Positions 16,453 through 19,035 of a stretch of DNA of 19,035 nt are shown here, piece by piece. The notes beneath the pieces are model-generated. The model did not search any database. It saw only the letters and a list, made by a program, of their open reading frames with translations, and had not been told where the DNA came from. A program made the translations under genes and the position numbers. Source of the DNA: an uncultured Prevotellamassilia sp. (GTDB lineage: Bacteria > Bacteroidota > Bacteroidia > Bacteroidales > Bacteroidaceae); assembly GCA_934255485.1 (NCBI GenBank), contig CAKQOG010000038.1, forward strand, positions 1 to 19,035, in the 5' to 3' direction. The number at the start of each line of letters is the position of its first letter. Positions within the stretch are counted from its first letter, which is position 1.

Positions 16453-16770
16453 GAACGCTTTGATGGTGATGCCAAAGAAGTAAGTCTGACCGTTGAAACG
16501 GCAGAGCGTATTATACCCAATACGCTCAATGACTACTTTGGCACCAAGTACGAGTCGATCTACGATATTACAGAAATTGATGACGTAGAAGAATTTCGCA
16601 GGAAGATCAAGACGCACCCTATCTTGAAGAATCTCGACATGAGTGTGGAACCACGATACACAGAGGTTCTGAAATGGTACCGGCTATTCTTGAAAGCCCT
16701 GAATGCAAATGCTGTGCCGATGCCAGTATATTGTGAATTATCCACTCCGCAAATGGATTGCAGCAGCTAG
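16453..16770 (+). pseudogene. Gene fragment without a start codon
   Basis: The frame stays open from the TAG at 16450 to the TAG at 16768-16770 (105 codons) but has no plausible start. Its residues read as real protein: ESIYDITEIDDVEEFRRKI followed by a YTEVLKWYRLFLKALN segment. The pattern of an acidic helix followed by a Y..vLKwY..FL helix resembles the N-terminal portion found in some restriction and HNH-type proteins of Bacteroidota; this is a weak, remembered likeness. Both ends are lost, so it is most likely a relic. It shares its reading frame with the fragments on either side. Confidence 0.45.
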
Positions 16771-17205
16771 CATCAAGAAGCATATATCATTCCATTGTTT
16801 CCAACATACATCCGTGCTCGCAACGGACTGAAGAAAGAGTTCATTTGGTTTACGGAGGGTGTTCAACATTCTCGTGCACCAACCTATCATATCCGCACAT
16901 TTGAAACCGACGGCGAAACTGCTGACAGAACAACTCATAAGACTGATGGTGAAACCACTTATGCAACCAATATTAAAGACTACAGCATAAACAAAGAAAT
17001 CTCTAATCACCACACACGTATGAGCATTGATGATTTGGAAAAGATTTTGGTTGAAGATGTGGAATGGCAAAAAAGCATCATCTGCCAACTGAACAATCAT
17101 CGTATATCAGAGCCAGCACACCTCATTCCATACATACACAAGTTCTTCGCCTACTTCCGCATCAGCAAGGTAACGGAAAAAGAAGCCTATGAAGGCTCGT
17201 TTTAA
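16771..17205 (+). pseudogene. Partial replication-initiator-like protein (DUF7833-like region)
   Basis: The frame after TAG 16768 encodes 144 residues with no ATG near its start; a TTG at 16795 is the first possible alternative start. It has a hydrophilic linker with a repeated TDGET (around 16910 and 16945), then SIDDLEKILVEDVEWQKSI and HKFFAYFRISKVTEKEAYEG. This resembles the C-terminal domain of Bacteroidota replisome-organiser proteins that sit before DnaC-like genes in mobile elements. The usual end of that domain (a DFKSHFxxWL-type helix) is absent, because the frame stops 17 nt inside the next gene. So both termini look eroded. It may still be expressed from an unseen start. Confidence 0.5.
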
Positions 17206-17788
17206 ATTGCCGATGAACAGCGAAACGGCAGCTCAGTATCTGACATCAGTCATCTCGGCAGAAGTGGAATATCGCAACCATTCATTTCGGAATGGTAGTG
17301 AGTTGCATAAACAAGTTGCAAGTGTTGCCCACTGGCTTTGTGGCATGTCTGGCAAGAACAGCCTCTTGCTTGCTGGCGGTTGTGGCAATGGTAAGACCAC
17401 ATTTGTCTATGCCATGCAGAACCTCGTCAATCATTTGGGCATCAAGAATCAAGCGACAGGTCAGGACTTCGGCATCAGCCTCTACAATGCCAAAGACATT
17501 GTCAACATCTGCAAAACACATCCCAAAGATTGGCGGTCACTCATGGACAAGGACATCCTGGCAATAGATGACCTTGGTACCGAGCCTCGCGAAATCATCG
17601 AATACGGCAATGTGCTCAGTCCCATTATCGACCTCATCTCCTACCGCTATGAACACCAACTGCCAACTATCATCACCTCCAACCTCACCCCTCAACAAAT
17701 CTCAGAGGTGTACGGCAAGCGTATCGGTGACCGATTGAAAGAGACAACCAAGATTGTCCCTTTCTTGAATGGCTCATACAGAGGCTAA
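17189..17788 (+). CDS. DnaC/IstB-like AAA+ ATPase, helicase loader
   Basis: This 199-residue protein probably loads the replicative helicase for a mobile element or phage. AAA+ motifs are complete: Walker A GGCGNGKTT (63-71), Walker B LAIDDLG (124-130), sensor-1-like TSNL (163-166) and the Arg-finger/box VII helix YGKRIGDRLKE (175-185). The short length fits DnaC-type loaders in Bacteroidota elements rather than IstB, and no transposase is next to it. The ATG at 17189 overlaps the preceding fragment by 17 nt; ATG 17213 (residue 9) is an alternative that avoids the overlap. The preceding replication-protein fragment is its normal partner, so this gene is a remnant or part of an integrated element. 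A terminator follows within 30 nt. Confidence 0.85.
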   Translation: MKARFKLPMNSETAAQYLTSVISAEVEYRNHSFRNGSELHKQVASVAHWLCGMSGKNSLLLAGGCGNGKTTFVYAMQNLVNHLGIKNQATGQDFGISLYNAKDIVNICKTHPKDWRSLMDKDILAIDDLGTEPREIIEYGNVLSPIIDLISYRYEHQLPTIITSNLTPQQISEVYGKRIGDRLKETTKIVPFLNGSYRG

Positions 17789-17813
17789 GAAACAATAATT
17801 GTTCATAAATGTC

Positions 17814-17870
17814 AAGCCAATGCTCAATGCGCACCTCACATAAGATGCACAAAGAGCACTGGCTTTTACT
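17814..17870 (+). terminator. Terminator of the DnaC-like gene
   Basis: AAGCCAATGCTC (17814-17825) pairs with GAGCACTGGCTT (17854-17865) with one A-C mismatch, followed by TTTACTTTT. It lies 25 nt after the DnaC-like stop codon. The 28-nt loop is longer than usual. Confidence 0.65.
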
Positions 17871-17911
17871 TTTCCAACAAGCTATCTCGATGCCGCTAAA
17901 ACAACAATTTT

Positions 17912-17941
17912 AAAAATCGGTAAGCCTAATTACCGGTTTTT
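17912..17941. terminator. Bidirectional terminator between convergent genes
   Basis: AAAAATCGGTAA (17912-17923) and TTACCGGTTTTT (17930-17941) form a 12-bp stem (one T-G wobble) around a GCCTAA loop. A-run and T-run ends make it work on both strands. The minus-strand 66-codon frame stops inside it, as expected for the end of a leftward transcript. Confidence 0.8.
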
Positions 17942-18126
17942 GAAAACCCTGTTAGGTTGCCACTCCTATAAGAAGTTCCTATAGGGAGCAAACTCTGGCA
18001 AATTTTCCATTTCGATTTGACATACTCATCATACACCGCCACCTCTTTCACTATTAAAAGGTATTTTGTAGAGGATGACGGAGGTTCAGACAAAAATTTC
18101 TTCATAAACTGTGTAAGAGGCCTCAT
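17926..18126 (-). CDS. Small hypothetical ORF downstream of the zinc-knuckle gene
   Basis: A 66-codon frame begins with an ATG (18124-18126) directly abutting the stop codon of the preceding minus-strand gene (TAA then ATG), and ends within the bidirectional terminator. No domain is recognised; the product is basic with several Lys/Ser-rich stretches (for example KKFLSEPPSSSTKYL). The tight spacing and end at a terminator suggest a real operon member, but composition alone does not settle it. It may equally be chance. Confidence 0.3.
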   Translation of the reverse strand: MRPLTQFMKKFLSEPPSSSTKYLLIVKEVAVYDEYVKSKWKICQSLLPIGTSYRSGNLTGFSKTGN

Positions 18127-18975
18127 TTAACTTTCCACACAAGAAGCCTCGTTCATACATTCTTTTATATCCGACTTATGCCCAATATGCCATTTTTTGC
18201 ATATCGCACACTTATAAGCTGTTATGTCACGTTTATCTTCTAAATGATTTATCTTCCACTCCTTTACAGCCCTCATAGCCTCTTCTTCCGATGAATACAC
18301 CATCTTCTTAAAGACGACTTGTCCAGTAAGTTCGTCATATTCACGTTTCCAATGTGTCGAGTAGCCTCTGGAAACAGAACCGACATTTTCCATTTGTCCG
18401 ATGTTGTAAAGTTGGAAAGATGTTGCTCTATTCATCCAGTAATGCTCATTTCTTCTTTGTGAACCATCATAATCTGCTCGTCTGTTTCTACGATGATACG
18501 CTTGGCACATGCGTTTTTCTACAATTCTACGAACTTTGCGTGAGTCCTTTGAATTTTCAGTTTCAATGTCAAAGTTTCTCAAAAGCATGTTGTCTTTAAA
18601 ACGCAGACGCTCATCAAACAAACGCCTTGTCTCTCCTTTAAAGCGTTCGCCCTGTCCTTGTAGTTTAACTCTACCATTGATTTTTTTCGTAAAAAGACAG
18701 GCTGACATTTTGGATACTTCATCCATATTCAAGATTTTGTTAATCTGGGAATGAATTTGTACCATTTTTGGATTCGGACAAATTGCACAGTCTCGTACAA
18801 GATGTACCATTTTTACAATAGCCTTAGTATCGTCGTTACTACGCAAATATTTTCCTATTGTAGAAAGTTGTTCTCTAAGCTTCCAAGAGTCGAGTTTGTT
18901 GTACTTCTCAATAGAATTCTTCCAACCATTTAATATGCTTTTTACTGTTGTATTTAGAACCTTATAACTAACCAT
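18127..18975 (-). CDS. Hypothetical protein with C-terminal zinc-knuckle motif
   Basis: I do not recognise this 282-residue protein. It is rich in Lys/Arg, with a charged central part (about 115-185, many R and N residues). The C-terminal segment reads AYKCAICKKWHIGH, giving C256, C259, H263 and H266, a CxxCxxxHxxH pattern that probably binds zinc. Similar short KCxxCxxWHxGH motifs occur in phage and mobile-element proteins, often in DNA- or RNA-binding contexts. The middle segment SSEEEAMRAVKEW precedes the motif. The ATG at 18973-18975 lies in one copy of a 12-bp direct repeat (18966-18977 and 18990-19001), possibly an operator. The gene runs convergent to the DnaC-like gene and fits the same accessory element. 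Confidence 0.65.
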   Translation of the reverse strand: MVSYKVLNTTVKSILNGWKNSIEKYNKLDSWKLREQLSTIGKYLRSNDDTKAIVKMVHLVRDCAICPNPKMVQIHSQINKILNMDEVSKMSACLFTKKINGRVKLQGQGERFKGETRRLFDERLRFKDNMLLRNFDIETENSKDSRKVRRIVEKRMCQAYHRRNRRADYDGSQRRNEHYWMNRATSFQLYNIGQMENVGSVSRGYSTHWKREYDELTGQVVFKKMVYSSEEEAMRAVKEWKINHLEDKRDITAYKCAICKKWHIGHKSDIKECMNEASCVES

Positions 18976-19001
18976 AACTTACTATGACTAACTAACCATA
19001 A
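18966..19001. repeat. 12-bp direct repeat at the start of the zinc-knuckle gene
   Basis: AACTAACCATAA occurs at 18966-18977 and again at 18990-19001, 24 bp apart, so about two helical turns. The first copy includes the start codon of the minus-strand gene. Spacing and position fit a pair of regulator sites, but a short attachment or replication repeat is possible. Confidence 0.45.
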
Positions 19002-19035
19002 AGTCTTGATTTTCAATACTCTTTGATTTTTAACA

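Larger units (their letters stand above)
17789..18126. other. Convergent intergenic region with two terminators
   Basis: Between the rightward DnaC-like gene and the leftward zinc-knuckle gene lie two terminator hairpins (17814-17870 and 17912-17941), a doubtful 66-codon minus-strand frame, and an imperfect hairpin around CTCCTATA and TATAGGGAG (about 17961-17988). Nothing else was recognised. Confidence 0.6.

Noticed and set aside
16381..17205. Host-wide TAG recoding
   Set aside because: leuC and the DUF262-DUF1524 gene end at TAG, at the expected family ends, so TAG is a stop in this genome.
17189..17788. IstB of an IS21-type insertion sequence
   Set aside because: No IstA transposase or terminal repeats are next to it, and the partner fragment looks like a replication protein.

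Overview
The window looks like chromosome from a member of the Bacteroidota, most likely Prevotellaceae. This is inferred from three things. Promoters fit the Bacteroidota -7 box TAnnTTTG with an upstream TTTG/TTG. Start codons lack Shine-Dalgarno sequences. The mix of core genes also fits. TAG is a normal stop here (leuC and the second DUF262 gene end in it), so the genetic code is standard.

Region 1 (1-2021): a secreted M23 peptidase with a LysM domain on the minus strand, then about 1.1 kb of AT-rich intergenic DNA. That DNA holds a hairpin, four exact-length 23-bp tandem repeats inside a larger dyad, and an 11-bp inverted repeat. Region 2 (1961-6948): a leucine operon, leuA-leuC-leuD-leuB. 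It is preceded by a promoter, a 22-codon leader peptide with four Leu codons in seven, and mutually exclusive antiterminator and terminator stems, i.e. a ribosome-mediated leu attenuator. A long hairpin closes the operon. Region 3 (7037-10155): housekeeping metabolism, namely a glyoxalase/VOC protein with its own promoter, a phosphoglucomutase/phosphomannomutase, a terminator, and a NudC-type NADH pyrophosphatase.

Region 4 (10165-13441): an accessory cassette between nudC and mnmE. A MITE-like inverted-repeat segment is followed by two adjacent DUF262 genes. The first has DUF262 only. The second is a DUF262 plus DUF1524 (HNH) protein of the GmrSD/SspE type. This is probably a two-gene anti-phage or type IV restriction module. 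Region 5 (13545-14996): mnmE (tRNA-modification GTPase).

Region 6 (15176-19035): accessory and decayed DNA. It has a membrane-anchored protein of unknown function resembling linalool dehydratase/isomerase-fold proteins, then a frame broken by two in-frame TAG codons that carries three unrelated-looking fragments. Next come a DnaC/IstB-like AAA+ helicase loader with a terminator, a second bidirectional terminator, and a convergent minus-strand unit encoding a zinc-knuckle protein and a small ORF. The replication-protein fragment plus the DnaC-like gene suggest a mobile-element or prophage remnant that begins near 16450 and runs past the window edge.
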